In this document: positions 12,629 to 26,088 of the stretch, piece by piece
Numbering within the stretch: the first letter of the stretch is position 1
Layout: every line of letters begins with the position of its first letter
NCBI GenBank assembly: GCA_013399895.1
Contig: VXBA01001646.1
Location: forward strand, 72,728-136,727
Reading direction: 5' to 3'
Origin: Serilophus lunatus
Taxonomy: Eukaryota; Chordata; Aves; Passeriformes; Eurylaimidae
Length of the DNA: 64,000 bases
The notes under the pieces: model-generated
Told to the model about the DNA's origin: nothing
The model's database searches: none
The model's input: only the letters and a program-made list of their open reading frames with translations
Program-made: the position numbers and the translations under genes

Positions 12629-15600
12629 GGTTCAAAGATTCATGAGTGCATCCTCTCAAAGCAATTGCACAGTTCAACTAACTGTATTGGAAATAGATTT
12701 CTGGTGCAGGAGTTTTTGTGGAGAAGCTGGACCTGGAATATTCAACATCAAGAAAATATGTAAAGAGAGACTATAAACATGATTAATTTTAAAATAAAAA
12801 TAACTTTTTTTGTAGTTCATAACTACTTCAAAGTTGAGTAGGTGGCATACAGCACCCACATCCATACATATTGCCACTCATACAATAAATAAACTAAGTG
12901 CATACAAATACTTATAGGCATTTTTTCAGAAGTAGAGGAAACAATGAAACAGATTAAGTCAACAAAAAAGGTCAATGAACTGAGAAGGCTCAAATGGATG
13001 AAAAGATGAACACTCATCTGATCAAAACTACTGTTTTACCGTTAAATCAAGGAAACTCAAGCTTTTTTGGAAATACCTTGTCTAGATCAAACAGATGATA
13101 CGACTGTTGTGTACAACAGAGCTAGGAGCAATGTTGATGTCCAAATGCATTTTTACACTCAAAGCTTTAATAACTGACACTTCTTTCATTAGTTAAACTT
13201 CTGTTATTTTTGCCATATATCTCTATATAAAAAGATTTCAATATTATACATAGCATTCCAGTTTTTAGAAAGGCAATGAAATCCATTGTCAGGAAAGCAA
13301 CTCATATTCAGAGTCATGGAAAGTTTAGATCCCAGTTTGTAGCTCATTACTGATAACACCAAAGCTCTGGAACTTACCATGCCTCCAACCTTCCAGACTG
13401 GCATAGCTGTAGCTCTGACACTGCAGAGCTTAAACCTCCAAGCAATGTTGTCTGTGGGGTCAAGAAAAATGTTCAGTTGAGAATTTTATTTTTCTACATT
13501 TGAGCAACATGAGTAGCTTGCTTGTCTCTGTCAAGAGTGTTAAATAAAATTCAATTTGTTACATTACAAGAGTTTAGAAGCTGCTCACACATAGACACTT
13601 GTTCTGTAGGTGCCCAAAAAGCATTGTCTCATGTGATAACATGATCCATTTGGAGAGAAGGATCTATTGTTTCTCTCTAAACAGAGTTCTGGTGCTGCTT
13701 AATATGTCTTATGGTGGTCCAAGACAATCATTTGGTTCTGTGAGGTATGCTAAAGAATCTGTATGAGACCTGTGCCTCTGTCAAGAGAGAGTACTGTAGA
13801 AAATCTCAACTAGCTCTCAGGTTTCATGTTTAGACAACTGAATTCCAACCAAAGGATTCTATTTCTGAACAAAGTGCACAGACTAACAGATTGTTGCATA
13901 TTTGCTAATTTTTTTACTGAATTCAGTATATCCAAAGAAATCTGTCATTTAAGTATGACTAGCAACTTGGGCTTCCAGACAACTGTTGAACAAGCTTTGA
14001 AACCTTTCTTCTGAATGTCAATGAGCACCAAGAGGTCAGCTGTCCAGTTGACCAGTCAGAGACACTAACTAGAAAAAACACATGGAGAAAACACTAAGTG
14101 AAAGAAATCGGAGAAAACCATTCTACCTAGACAAAATAAAATAATGAATCTGTAGTTTCTAGACACATTGAGAAAAAGCTTTCATTTCATAAGGAAAATA
14201 ATAGGAAGACACCAGAGAAATACAAAAGATCCTTTCTACAGAGTAGATATGTCAAGCAAGGTGGAATGGACAAGGCTGTAGTAACAGGAAACACATGACA
14301 GAAACAATGCAAAAGAATTATAGAAGCAAAGAAAACAGGAAAATAAAAGATGAGGACAAAGTAAAACAAGATAGAAGTACACAAAAGGTCGAAAGAAAAA
14401 AATAGGAATGAGAAATGAAGTGTAAGTAAAAAACAGACAAAAATACACCAACTAACATGAAATAGGTTTAGACACCAAATATTATGATGTTCATAGATGC
14501 CACTGAAGACATGAATAGTGTAATCAAGGCAATTCTTTTTTGTTTGTTTTCTTGTAATATTGTACCTATGGTGCTATTACAGATAACAAGCAAAAAGATG
14601 ATGCAAAGTATTGTTTCCTCATTGTGATCCAGTGAAAGCTGAAATCAAGAGAGCAGAGATACACAATGGATTTCAATTTTTTCTTTTCACTTATTATCAA
14701 TGATGTCCTAAGGATATCCTGCACAACTATAATTTTGCAAAAGGAATTGTGAGCATTAAATCTGTGTGCTGAATGCTTTGTAAAAGAGAAACCTCATGAA
14801 ATTTATTATTTCAAGAGCGAAATGTTTGCATTGCTTACATGAAGTAAGAAGATAAAAATAAAAGTTGAAATACATTATGGGAAAAATCTGTAACAGATAT
14901 TTCTGCAAAATACACAGGACATTATATTAGACAATAATATATAACAAAATGTCAGTCAGTTGCCACAAACACTTAGTTGATACAAAGAGAAAAGAGATAG
15001 GACTTTTTGCACTGACAATGCCATAAGCATACTTTAATTTGAAGGACTGGAACAACAACAATACCTAAAGAAAGATAAAGGCACCATGTTATCTTCTACT
15101 GGTTTTATTGTTTTAGTTTGTTGGTTTTTTTTTTCATCATTGCTTTGACCATGAAATTCACCCCAAGAGTATAGAAGACTATTCTTGGAATCACATTCTT
15201 GGAATTGACAAATACAGGAAGTTAAAGTTGTGATTTTCAAGAGTTCGTGTTCATGTAAGCAATGAAAAAGTATTTGCTGAAAAATTTTGTATTCTGTGAT
15301 CCTTAATATAAAACTGTGGATTTGGTTTCCTATCAGAGTATGGAGATGCTGATTATAACAATTTAGCATACTCCTTATTTCTTAAAAAGATTTTATAAAT
15401 TATAGATTATAATAATAATTTTCATGCATGTGTGCAAAATATCCATAAATATTTGTCAGTTACCAGAACACTAGGAAGTATTTGACTTCACAAGGGAAAA
15501 AACCGTACTACCTTGAAAAGGAACAAATATGGTGGCCTGGTATGTGTATGTTCATACAAGTGTTTGCAAATACCTCTCTGAGAGCAGGAAAGGTCAGAAG

Positions 15601-15833
15601 GACCAGACAGGCTTTTTAAGTTGTGTTCCTGCTGCGATTGAGGATACTATTCTTGGCATATCCCACCATTGCAGCATACATGGAATAGATTTAGTTATGT
15701 GAACAGCCAGTGTATTGACTTCTGTTAGATAATTAAACAGTTTAAGAAGTGAATACTTTCTCATGTTGTTTGATATTCTCTGTAAATTGAAAGACACTTC
15801 AGTACTTATATGGTTATTCCAAGGACAACAAGA

Positions 15834-15950
15834 AAGAAAAAAGAAACAAAACAAACCCAAAGAAACAAAGAAACCTCAAATTAACCAAACAGAAAACCCC
15901 ACAACCAAAAGGACAAAAAAAATAAAGACAACAAATAACCAAACCTTGAA
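15834..15950. repeat. A-rich low-complexity tract
   Basis: The sequence is nearly all A with scattered C and G (AAAC, AAAG units). It yields a Lys/Asn/Thr-rich frame that has no meaning as a protein. Confidence 0.8.
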
Positions 15951-18597
15951 ATGAGGCCAAAGTTTAGTTCTTTTCCAGTAACAGATGTACATATACATTA
16001 TTAGAGTTTTTGAAGTTGTAAAGGTAATCTATATCCTCCAAGTACGAGCATTCCTTAAAAAGATATAATATTGGGAACAATAAATATACAATTCCTTTCG
16101 TATCAATAAGAATCCTCATTAGTGTTTCTACTACTCAGCTTTGCAAAGAAATTTTAGGAAAATTACTTTTAAAATGTAAAGTCACTCAAGCAATTAGGAC
16201 AACAGAGAAATATATGATAACTCTCAGATTGTAATAGGTGAAAAGCCATCAATGCTAAACCCAGAAACAATGAGAAAGGCATACTAAAAATTAGCAAGAA
16301 ACAGTCATTACAGATGTCATTATTATATAGTCATAAAAGGTAACTTTTCCATTCAGAAAATATCTCCCCCCTTCCCATTGAAAATGTGGAGCAAAAAGTC
16401 AAACAGAGAGAGAAAATACATTGAAGAAATGTCTAGCAAGCTGCCACATTATGGAATATTCAAACACATTGCATGTCACATTTGAAATCAGAGGGACTTA
16501 ATAGATATCTCTCCTTAGATCTCTTTTTGTCCAGAAAATGACTAGATGTTGAGCATAGCATGACCAGCAAGTAAAATAAATTCAACATTTTCTGCACCTT
16601 CAAGAATACAGATTAATTCAATAAAAAAAATCTTTTGTTCATTTATCTTAAAGTCTCCAGAAGCTGAAAACAGCTCTAAGACCTAAGGTAAAATGCAAAT
16701 CAAGGCCAACAATCTTAATATTGAAAAAGTGAACATTAGACTAAGAAAGTAGATTAAGTAGTCTTTTTTCCCTTCCTTTTCTCTTTCAGAAATGCCATAA
16801 AGTATTATCTTACTTCTAAAGAATCCGTTTAGTATAACTCTCAACATAGTACTCAAATATTTATACTGGACCTGATGTTCTTTCTATTGAATTTAAATAC
16901 AAAATGCCTATAGATTTCAAAGTAGGGAGAACTGGGCCTGTTATATATTACTAGTATATAAAATCAAGATAGAAAGATTAGCGAAGCATTTTTCAATGTG
17001 TTTTTCATGTTTACAGATAATTATATTAATTATCTTGATTATTTCCACAGAGAATAATTATACACATATCTGAAACACTTATCACTGTAAATATTAAAAA
17101 GAGAGAATATATAAACAGATTACACTTACAAAATATCTTTAGGCAATTTGAATAATTATGATACATACTTCTGGAAAACTACCTACTTCAAGAGGTCTAC
17201 ACCTGCTACTTTAAATTCACTTTTGAAATTTCTAGAAAAAAATTAATTTATCACATACATGGAGGATCAAGACTTTAATCTGCACTGCAGGGTTTAAAGT
17301 ATTTTCCTGGGAAAATCATTAAAAAATGAAAATATTTAAAAATATACCAACAATACATTTTAGGATGTCTCCATAAATTAACAGAAGATGATAATAATTA
17401 AATTTCCAAGCCTAAGAGAATAACCTTTTTCAGCTTCATGGAAGGTATTTAATCTCAATTCTACTTTCAACCTGGCACTATTCTGCCAGAGAAGTAGTTA
17501 GGGTTATTAAAGATATACACATTGGTTTTGCAACTCATGAGAGTTGAATTTCAGTTTGAGACTGAAGGTGTGAGTCAGTTCAGATAAACTTAAACATACT
17601 CAAGTCTTCTTAAGTAATATCTGTCAACTCATACAGACTTTGTGGATATCTCATTTTAAGAGATAGTCAACATTTATTTTAGGCATTTTTTTGATCCAGC
17701 ACCAGAAAAATAAACTGAGGTATTTAGTGCAAATATCCACATTTTAGTCTTGCTTCCATTCTGTGATGATTTCTAAACAATGCAGTCAAATTAAGTGTGA
17801 GCAGTGATTCAGCTGATAAACCACAAAGAATTTAAACTAACTTGCATAAACATAGGCATCTAGTATCATCATTTAAGATGCCTTATGATGTCCTAAATTC
17901 ACAAAGAAGACTGGCAGTTATGATAAAAGTTGTACAGAAGAGATGTGTTCTTTTGATTTGGCAGCATTAGCCAACTCAAAAAGTACAAACAGGCACTACT
18001 CTAGCAGCTGAATGGAGCTGCAAAATTGCCTGACCTGAACTGATCCTTCAGGGCAAAGTTAATTTTCCCTTGACTGTAGTGACTTGAATTTGTCTGTATA
18101 TGCGTATGTCCGGGTGAGCTAAATCAGAGCTAGATACAACCTGATGACTTTTCCAAGAAAGATGCAAAATTTATACACACATATACCAGTGTCAGGATAG
18201 ACACCTACCACTGAGCTAGTCAACTGAGAATACTAGAAATAGACTTTTTAAAATGTTTTCCAGGTTATTTTAAGATAAATATCTAAAATAAATATGAAAA
18301 ATCATCTAATACCAAGAATCATCCCCTTATTTCTTTACATTAGATACAAGTGCCGTTTATAAATGTCTGTTAATATTTACCTTATATAACTTTTGGATTT
18401 CTATTTCACGTGTTTATTGCAGACTTATTCCTACACTTCTTTGTCCATTCTTGAATGTAGGTACAGATCACATGGTAAGTTTGATATAGCAGCAAACTGC
18501 TCTACCCTATTCAGCAGATATGTCTTATTTTAAGTGTTAAATTGTTTGTGCTACAGTAATCACAAAACAATAGTTAGATTCCAAACAGGCATAATTT

Positions 18598-18697
18598 TTA
18601 TATAAATATATATGCTTATATTTTTGTATATTTATACTTGCACAAAATAATGTATATACCTAGATACGCATGCATGTATATGTATTTATATTTAGGA
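18598..18697. repeat. TA-rich imperfect simple repeat
   Basis: The run is made of TATA, ATAT and TATG units interrupted by GCATGCATG near 18668-18676. It is a degenerate AT microsatellite. Confidence 0.6.
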
Positions 18698-19032
18698 AAA
18701 TGCACATTTGGAAAATAGTCCTCTAAAAATATTTTTTATATTTTGTAAATAAAAGGGATATTAGTGCTGGATAAGTGGCTGCACTGAGCACATGGAACTG
18801 TTCAAGGTACTTCATAGCCTCAGACATTCATATGAATACATAAAAAATAAAGAATATTCAATTTAGAGAACAGTTTTTTATTTTGGTGGAGTTCTTTTTA
18901 TGTTTCTTTTTATGTTTGTTTGTTGGGGTTTTTTTTATATTTTCATTCTTTCATTCTCATCGTTGTTGTATGGTACTGTAGATAAGGTATCTCAATTACT
19001 TTATTTGTTATAATTATTCATCTTTTCCATTT

Positions 19033-20695
19033 CATAGAATCATAGAGCCATAGAATATTTTGGGTTGGAAGGGACCTTAAAGATCATCTAGTTCTAGCAA
19101 CTCTGCTATCATCAGTGAACATTTCACAAAAATAGCTTACGCATATCTCTATCTAGCCTAGATTGGAACACTTCTGGGTTTTGAACACTTTTGGTTTTGA
19201 ACTGCAAGTTCTCTGACCAATCTGTTAAAGTGCTTTACCACCCCCACAGTAAAAAATTTCTTCCCGATATCTAATCTAAACTTACCCTACTTCAGCTTAA
19301 GTTCATTACCCCTTTTCATATTACTATATGCCTTTGTGAAAAGTCCCTCTCCATCTCTCTTGTAGGCCCCTCTGGAAGGCTGCTATAATGTCTCCCCAAA
19401 GTCTTCTCTTCCCAAGCTGGACAATGCCAAGTCTCTCAATCTATCTTTACAGGATAGGTGTTCCAACCCTGTAATCAGCTTAGTTACTCTCCTCTGGAGT
19501 AATTCCAGCAGATCAATGTCTTTCCTTTGTTGAGGGCCCCACAACTGAATACCACATTCCAGGTGAGATCTCACAAGAGGTGTGTACAGGGGCAGAATTA
19601 CCTCCCTTGACTTGATGGTCAAGCTTCTTTTGATGCAGCCTAGGATATTGTTGGCTTTCTGAGCTGTGAGCATTCATGTTGAGGTTTTTATCCACAAACA
19701 CCCCCAAGTACTTCTCCTAAGAACTAGTCTTGATCCATTCTCTGCCCAGCCTTTATTTGTGCTTGGGATTACCTGACCCAGCTACAGGACTTTGCAATTG
19801 GCTTTACTGAACTTCATGAGGTCTGCACAGATCCAGCTCTCAAGGTCTGTCTGTGTGACATCCCTTTCCCCCAGCATGTCAACACACAGCTTGATGTCAT
19901 TGGCAAAGTTGATGAGGGTGTACTCAGTCTCACTGTCCATGACATTCACAAAGATGTTAAAGTGTTGCTGCCCACAATGACCCCTGCGGAACACTGCTCT
20001 TCATTGATCTGCACTTGGACATTGAGCTATTGAGTGTAACTCTAGGAGTACTACCATTTAGACAGTTTTTGTCTAACTAGTGGTCCATTCATCAAATCCA
20101 TGTTTCTCCAGTTTACAGACAAGGATGTCGTGCAGGATAGTGTCAAATGTTTTGCACTAGTCCAGGTAGGTGATGTCTGTTGCCCTTCCTTCACCCACTA
20201 CCACTGTAACCCCATCACAGAAGGCCACTAAATTTGTCAGGAATGATTTGTCTTTTTTGAAGCCATATTGGTTGTCACTAATCACCTCATTGTTTTCTAT
20301 GTCCTTTTAGCATAGTTTCCAGGAGGCTCTGCTACATGATCTTGCCAATACTGAGGTAAGACTGACTAGCCTGTAGTTCCCTGGGGCTTCCTAATTTCCC
20401 TTTGTAAAAATGGGGTTGTGTTTCCCCTTTTCTAGTCATTGAGAATTTCGCTGACTTCTCAGATACAATGGATTGTGGCTTAGCAACCCCCTTCAGGACC
20501 CACAGCTGTATCTCATCAGGTCTCATGAGCTTGTGCACCTTCATGTTCCTTAGATGTTCTCAAACCCCGTCTTCTACAGCAGACCCTACGTTTCAAGGAC
20601 TCATAAACCTTACTGGAAATTGAGCTGGTCCCTCAGGTTCTATTCCATAGAGTTCAGACAGAAGTTTTTGCAACTCATCAAGTTCTGTGTATCAT
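19033..20695 (-). mobile_element. CR1 LINE, 5'-truncated, minus strand
   Basis: The left edge carries the CR1 3' terminus in reverse: CATAGAAT-type octamers at 19033-19056 followed by GGGTTGGAAGGGACCTTAAA. On the minus strand, three broken frames give CR1 reverse transcriptase. One, near 20544-20332, has a KxMGPDEI-type motif and a KPxSIVxEKS-like stretch. The next, near 19994-19782, has FNIFVN and the polymerase motif FANDIKL. The last, near 19673-19383, has KANNILGCIKRS, REVILPLYTPLVRSHLE and RVTKLITGLEHLSC. The catalytic F-A-D-D motif reads F-A-N-D, and there are several frameshifts and stops, so it cannot be active. Upstream coding sequence is missing, as expected for 5' truncation. The 5' boundary near 20695 is approximate. 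It lies head-to-head with the next CR1. Confidence 0.93.
19383..20544 (-). pseudogene. Decayed CR1 reverse transcriptase (ORF2 remnant)
   Basis: This is the coding part of the minus-strand CR1. Intact CR1 ORF2 encodes an endonuclease plus RT that copies the element's RNA at the target site. Here only RT remains, in at least three frames. The domain order is preserved: the MGPDE region (here MRPDE), then the N-terminal RT blocks, the (F)ADD block with its first aspartate changed to asparagine, and the C-terminal SREVILPLY and LERVQRR-like blocks. The segment between 20332 and 19994 is interrupted by stops. No function is expected. Confidence 0.88.
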
Positions 20696-20954
20696 CAGAG
20701 TGAAAATAATAGGCAAACATGCATACTCATAGAATATATAAATTTCAGGTAGTATGTGCTAGTTTAAACATCTGGCACTGAGATGTCAATTAATTTGTTT
20801 CACCATGTGTGTGCTGCAGACTAAGACCTCTTGAATAATCAAATTATTTACAGTAGCTGGTTAAGCTAAAAGTCTTTGAAAGTTCCTGAATTAAGCATTC
20901 TGAATCCTTAAATGATCAACAGACCTTACATGCTGACAAATATTATTTAACACC
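20696..20954. other. Spacer between two CR1 copies
   Basis: About 260 bases of AT-rich sequence lie between the truncated 5' ends of two oppositely oriented CR1 elements. No feature was recognised. Confidence 0.5.
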
Positions 20955-21436
20955 TTTCTGGGCCTCTCAATTTAGGAAGGCTGTTGAGGTCCTGGAGCAT
21001 GTCCAAAGAAGGGCAACAAGGATGGTGAAAGGGCTAGAGCACAAGTCCTGTAAGGACTGACTGAGGGAGCTGGGGTAGTTTAGCCTGGAGAAAAGAAGGC
21101 TCAGGGAGACCTTATTGCTCTCTAAAACTGCCTCCTGTTGTAGACAGGAGGGTATTGGTTTCTTCTTCCAGGCAACTATCAGTAAGACAAGAGGGCACAG
21201 TCTAAAACTGCACCAAGGGAGGTTTAGGTTAGACATTAGGAGGAAATTCTTTACAGAGACAGTGACTGGGCATTGGAATGGGCTGCCCAGGGAGATAGTG
21301 GAGTCACTGTTCCTGGAGGTATTTACAAAGAGACTGAATGTTTCATTTAGTGCCATGGTCTAGCTCACAAGGTGGTGTTAGGCTAAAGGTTGTACTTGAT
21401 GATCTCAGATGTCTTTTCCAACCTAAACAATTCTTT
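20955..21436 (+). mobile_element. CR1 LINE 3' fragment, plus strand
   Basis: The fragment starts inside the C-terminal part of CR1 RT. Frames give LEHVQRRATRMVKGLEHKSC, then a stop, then LRELG and SLEKRRLRE. They continue with RTRGHSLKLHQGRFRLDIRR, FFTETVTGHWNGLPREIVES and LEVFTKRLN. It ends in the CR1 3' UTR signature, CTTGATGATCTCAGATGTC and TTTTCCAACCTAAACAATTC. An in-frame TGA interrupts it near 21059-21061 and other frames shift. This is a dead, 5'-truncated copy of about 480 bases. Confidence 0.93.
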
Positions 21437-24400
21437 TATAGCTTCTAGAAACTAAGGATAATGTTTCAAAAGACGTAAGTCTAAAGCATCCAATCTCTTG
21501 TTGGCTACAACCTGCCCAATGACTTCTGTGGTAAGCTGTAAAAAGGCTCCTCTTTTGAAAGCTGGAGAGCTTAATGTTTGATTTAGGATAACATATTATA
21601 TATATATATATACGTGTGTGTGTGTATAAGCATATGTAAAAGTAATTAAAGAATGAAAAGATCACGAGAAAGGCAAGGGCATGAAAGTGTTCTATTACAG
21701 AGACTGTGCTTTGAGGAAAGCTTATCAAAGTCTTTAGTAGGCTTGTTACATGAGATATTTTTACATCAATCAGAAATGTTGCATAGATATCCCTTGAAAA
21801 TATTTCTACTGTTATATTTTTCAGACTAGAGGTTTGTCTTTGGTGATAGGTAAAACCCCAAAAAAGCCATATAAAAGAAAAACAAAAAAAGAGAGAGAAA
21901 GAGAATTATTTCTCTCATACTCCTCCATCTCCTCAAATCTCAAAATATATTTTATACTGAAACATAACATGGGTATGGAAATACCAAATCAGAGAACGAA
22001 GCAGACTATTACAGGAAGAGAGACACATGCAGAAAAAGTTGACTCTAGTAAGGACATGTTAAATTGCATCTTTTGGAAGACTGCTTATTTCCCTCGGGAA
22101 AGGGTTTTATGTTGCAATAGCAAATTTTGGGGTCTGAAAATATTTTCTGTTATTCTCTTGTACTTCTCAAATTTTTGTATGCATGAAAATTTTTCTTTTC
22201 TAGCAATATTAATGAGTTACACTTTCCTATTTTGTTAAGCACAAACATTATAGAGTAAAACTAACTTCTGCTTAGCACGTTGTCCATATTTCAGTAAATT
22301 AGTCTCTTTTCTTTCTCATATCAGCAATGCCAGTGAATGTCAAAGGAATGAGGATGAGCTGCTTTTGGGACTTAGTTACCTCACTAATGGTCTCTTTAAG
22401 AAAGTAGTATCATTTTCCACTGGGTTGGTTTGATCTCAGTTCATTGACCTAGAAATGAAAGGTTCATACGCTTTTATTGCTTCTTCCAAATTAATTTGTA
22501 TTTACTATTCACTTTAAGGGCAGAATAACTGTGACAGACTAATGAAGGTCTGTGTCTTGTTTTCTGTATGATACATGAAATAAATTAGATTATGTCATCT
22601 TCTAAAACTAAAGTGGAAAGACACAATGGTTAAAAAAGTAGCAATATGTAGTACATGGGAGAAAAGCAAATACTTCTGTGTTCAGTTTCACCTTTTGATA
22701 ACTATTGCAGTACTGGCTGGTTCACTGTCTTCCAAAGCTAGAAACTTGGTTTACTCAGCGTTCTCTGTGAGAGGAAACTCCTCCCATTTTTTGTCATGAA
22801 GAAATAGAAGATGGAAGCAGTACTTTTTCACAAGCCACATGCAGCACAAGACCCATGGACCAAAAGCATCATGGATCTAGTAAGCAAATTTAAAATTTAA
22901 TTCTTTCACTTAAGCTCACTTAATCTTCACTTCTGGTTTTTTCTGGGTGTCCCACAAGAAGATACTTAATCCTTCACTGTATCAACTATTGTGGACTATG
23001 TCAAGATTACCATTTTTTATTGTTTCTTTCAGCTATCCCAATTACTCCATCTATCCACTCTGTTTAAACTGCTGGCATTTGACTTATATTTACTTTTATG
23101 GTAGTAGAGTGGGTGATTTGGGTTAATCTTGGTGAAAGCTGTGGAAAGACCTGTAAACAAATACAAGTGAGTATATAATGAAGAAGAAGCAGTATATAGT
23201 AGCATTAAAAATCCTTTTGTTCACTTTTGGTCCAGGTCCTTTACTCCTTTAGGTGTTCTACATCTGTGTATCTAAAGCTTGTATTAATTTTTACATGCTT
23301 CAGTACAAACAATTAGCAATATTATTCCCAAAACCATAAACTATTTTTTCTACTACAGTAGATTAAAGACTCTCTTCACTTTTCTTCATGATAGAAGTAT
23401 TTACTTCTAAATAATTTATATATCACATTAGGATCCAAGTTAATAACAATACTTACAAGCTCACAGTCAAAGGCCTACTAAGGATATGTTAGGCAAAGAG
23501 AGACAAAAAAGAACAGCCCAGTTCCCACAGAGCCTGAAGGAATTGATTTCTTATTTTCCCCGGCAACCCCTGATGGAAATCTTTCCCATTAGTCTTGTCA
23601 AGATGGAACTTAAACACAGAAATCAGTACATGAAGCTGCTAGAACAATGAGTTAAAAAAAATGCATAATTCTATAGGCATAAATCCAATACAACATGATT
23701 AAAAACCAAAACAAGGAAAACAAGTGGTTCCAGTTCATCTCACACTATTAGATAGGTCAGTGATTTTTGTCTACAGAGTCATGGTGAACTTCTCTTCCAA
23801 CTCAAAGGAAGATATGTTAATTGCAGAGTGAACAGTACATGATGTTTTACCTTTCACTAAGAATTTTCTGACCTGGATTTCACCTCTGTCTCAGATTACT
23901 GCAGCTTGAGTTGAAATGTCTTAAATTAACTGAACTACAGAGAATTATAGTAACAGATTTATTTATAGTAGCAACTAGCCATATTATAAATATATTTCAG
24001 TATCAGTGTACACGTAGTATATACCTTTAATTTAAAAAAACATATATGGGTTATGTCTTAAAAATCCCATTAATATTTATACAAGGTATACATACAGTTG
24101 CCATTAAATCAGTAGGAGACCACATGGCTGTGATGTAGAAGCAGTGGCTGCCGCACACTGGTACCATTTTCCTTGATCATCCTTCCACTGATTAAATGGA
24201 GCCTGGGGTAATTATCTTGCATTTCTCAAGTAGAATAAACAGAACTGTAGCAGTCAGTCAGTGAATGCAACCTCACTTTTGCCAGCAGCATGAGTAATAG
24301 AGAATGCAAACCTGGACAGTCTGCATTTGCCTTGCTGTCAGTGAATGAATGCAAAGAGGAACACTGCATGATATTAATTATTTCTAGATCAAAAATAAAC

Positions 24401-26088
24401 AATTCATAAACAAAAGACAAAATTGTAAGCTAATGATAGGCCTACCTTGATTGACTAATACCCCATCTACCACATCTAAGAATCTTTCCTGTTTGAAGAG
24501 AGCAATAATGAGCTGTATGCTTAGAAATAAACTTTTCAGGTAGTTGAAGTGAAGATGCTAATCTTGGCAGTCTGTACCTTCTCCAAAAATCAGAGACACT
24601 GACAATTGTTGAAGGATGTCGCTTTGGTCCTGTTTTGTAGCTTCTGGTAAATGCAAGTCCTTGTGATACAAAGGAGCATGAGAAATATGAAAAAAGTAAA
24701 GAGTTTTTCCTATATCACATATATCAGTGTATCTGAGTAGAATTGATCAGGGTATGTTCTGAGATGCTATGTCATAAGCAATTTTGTTGAATACAAATTA
24801 GACAGGGAGTGACATGTTAAGAGATGAGGGACATGAAAATGTTTATTTAGTTACTGTTTTTACCAAAACTCTTGACCTATACTTTCATACTAGATGTGCT
24901 TCACCTAGTGAAGATGTGGCCTTCTTCATTAGTCATACTGGGATTTCCTTGTAGCAGACATCAGTTATGAGAAGATAAATCATAACCAAGTGACCACACG
25001 ATGAAAACATATGAAGGTGTTAAACCCTGACAGCGATCCATTTAGTAAGATCAGCCTGAAGAAGTGAGTCAAAGAGGTATGTTAACAGGAAGAAATGACA
25101 ACAGACCAATGATTAGTCTGGAACATGGAAAATCAGTTTTAAATCAGTACATTTTCACTGCAAATATTAATTCTCTGATTTCTAAACAAGTACATCATCA
25201 CAAGCACTTAACTTTCCATCTCTATATGTATTTGGATATAAATAAATGTTTGGATTGTTTTCTGACACTTTGGGAAGGAGAAAACCCCCACGAAATAGAT
25301 AAAAATATAAATATAGAATACAGTAATTTATGAAACAAGGAAACCCACTATTTTATGCATAACTTAGTTAAAATATTGTTAAAATACAAAAGTAGAAAAG
25401 AATATTTCATTTATTCTCATGTTAAGTCTTACCATGCATGGGTAACGATTACATCAATGTTTATATCGATACAAGATAATTATCAGTCTTTCCTTTCATA
25501 AATTATAACTAATAATCAAGAGAACTTTCATCAGGAATGCAATAACACTTTTACATTCTTAGAGGTGCTTATGTCCTAAGAAGTCCATTCCTGTGGATCT
25601 TTAAAAAAAAAAAAAAAGAGGATTTTTATTGACAGAAAACTAGTGGAAATAAATTAATTTTAAAATAAAAAAATAGTTCAGAATCAGGATGTCATGTCAT
25701 CAGATTATGGTGCAACAGATGGAATTTTAGATATGCAATATTCTCGAAGCACTGGGTGACTCCAGTTGTATGAGAAAATCCAAACTGGAAACATGTTCCT
25801 CAATTTATTTCACTATGAACATGAAGGCCTTAATAATTGTAGCATCTTCCTTAAGAATTAACTTCTAATTAAAATAGACATAATTGAGTTTTGCAAAGTT
25901 TCTACCCTTGTGAGAGTAGGAAACTACCGGGCAATTTCAGACGCTGTATAAACCTGCTGCCTGAACACTCATAATTCAATTCTTCAAATTGTCATGCTGC
26001 TGTTCAGAGAATTAGCAGGCAATTAGTAGTAAAATTATTTTACATTACTTTTTTTAAGAGACTTCCTTGAGGCCACTTCTTAGACAAG
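21437..26088. other. AT-rich non-coding DNA
   Basis: No gene or transposon was recognised. It contains a TA/TG microsatellite (21595-21628) and a cluster of three GAATGCAA motifs (24263-24354) that may be regulatory. A short purine-rich stretch explains the ORF at 21834-22238. Confidence 0.5.
21595..21628. repeat. (TA)n(TG)n microsatellite
   Basis: About nine TA units pass into ACG and then about six TG units. It is a simple dinucleotide repeat. Confidence 0.9.

Larger units (their letters stand above)
12629..19032. other. AT-rich non-coding DNA
   Basis: No gene, RNA or well-defined transposon was recognised in these 6.4 kb. Features seen are an A/C-rich low-complexity tract at 15834-15950 and a TA-rich stretch at 18598-18697. 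Short ORFs across the region look like chance. Confidence 0.5.

Noticed and set aside
15034..15369. 111-residue minus-strand ORF
   Set aside because: No recognisable motif and typical AT-rich chance composition.
21834..22238. 134-residue plus-strand ORF
   Set aside because: Starts in a Lys/Arg-rich A-rich tract and has no recognisable domain, splice context or codon bias; likely chance.
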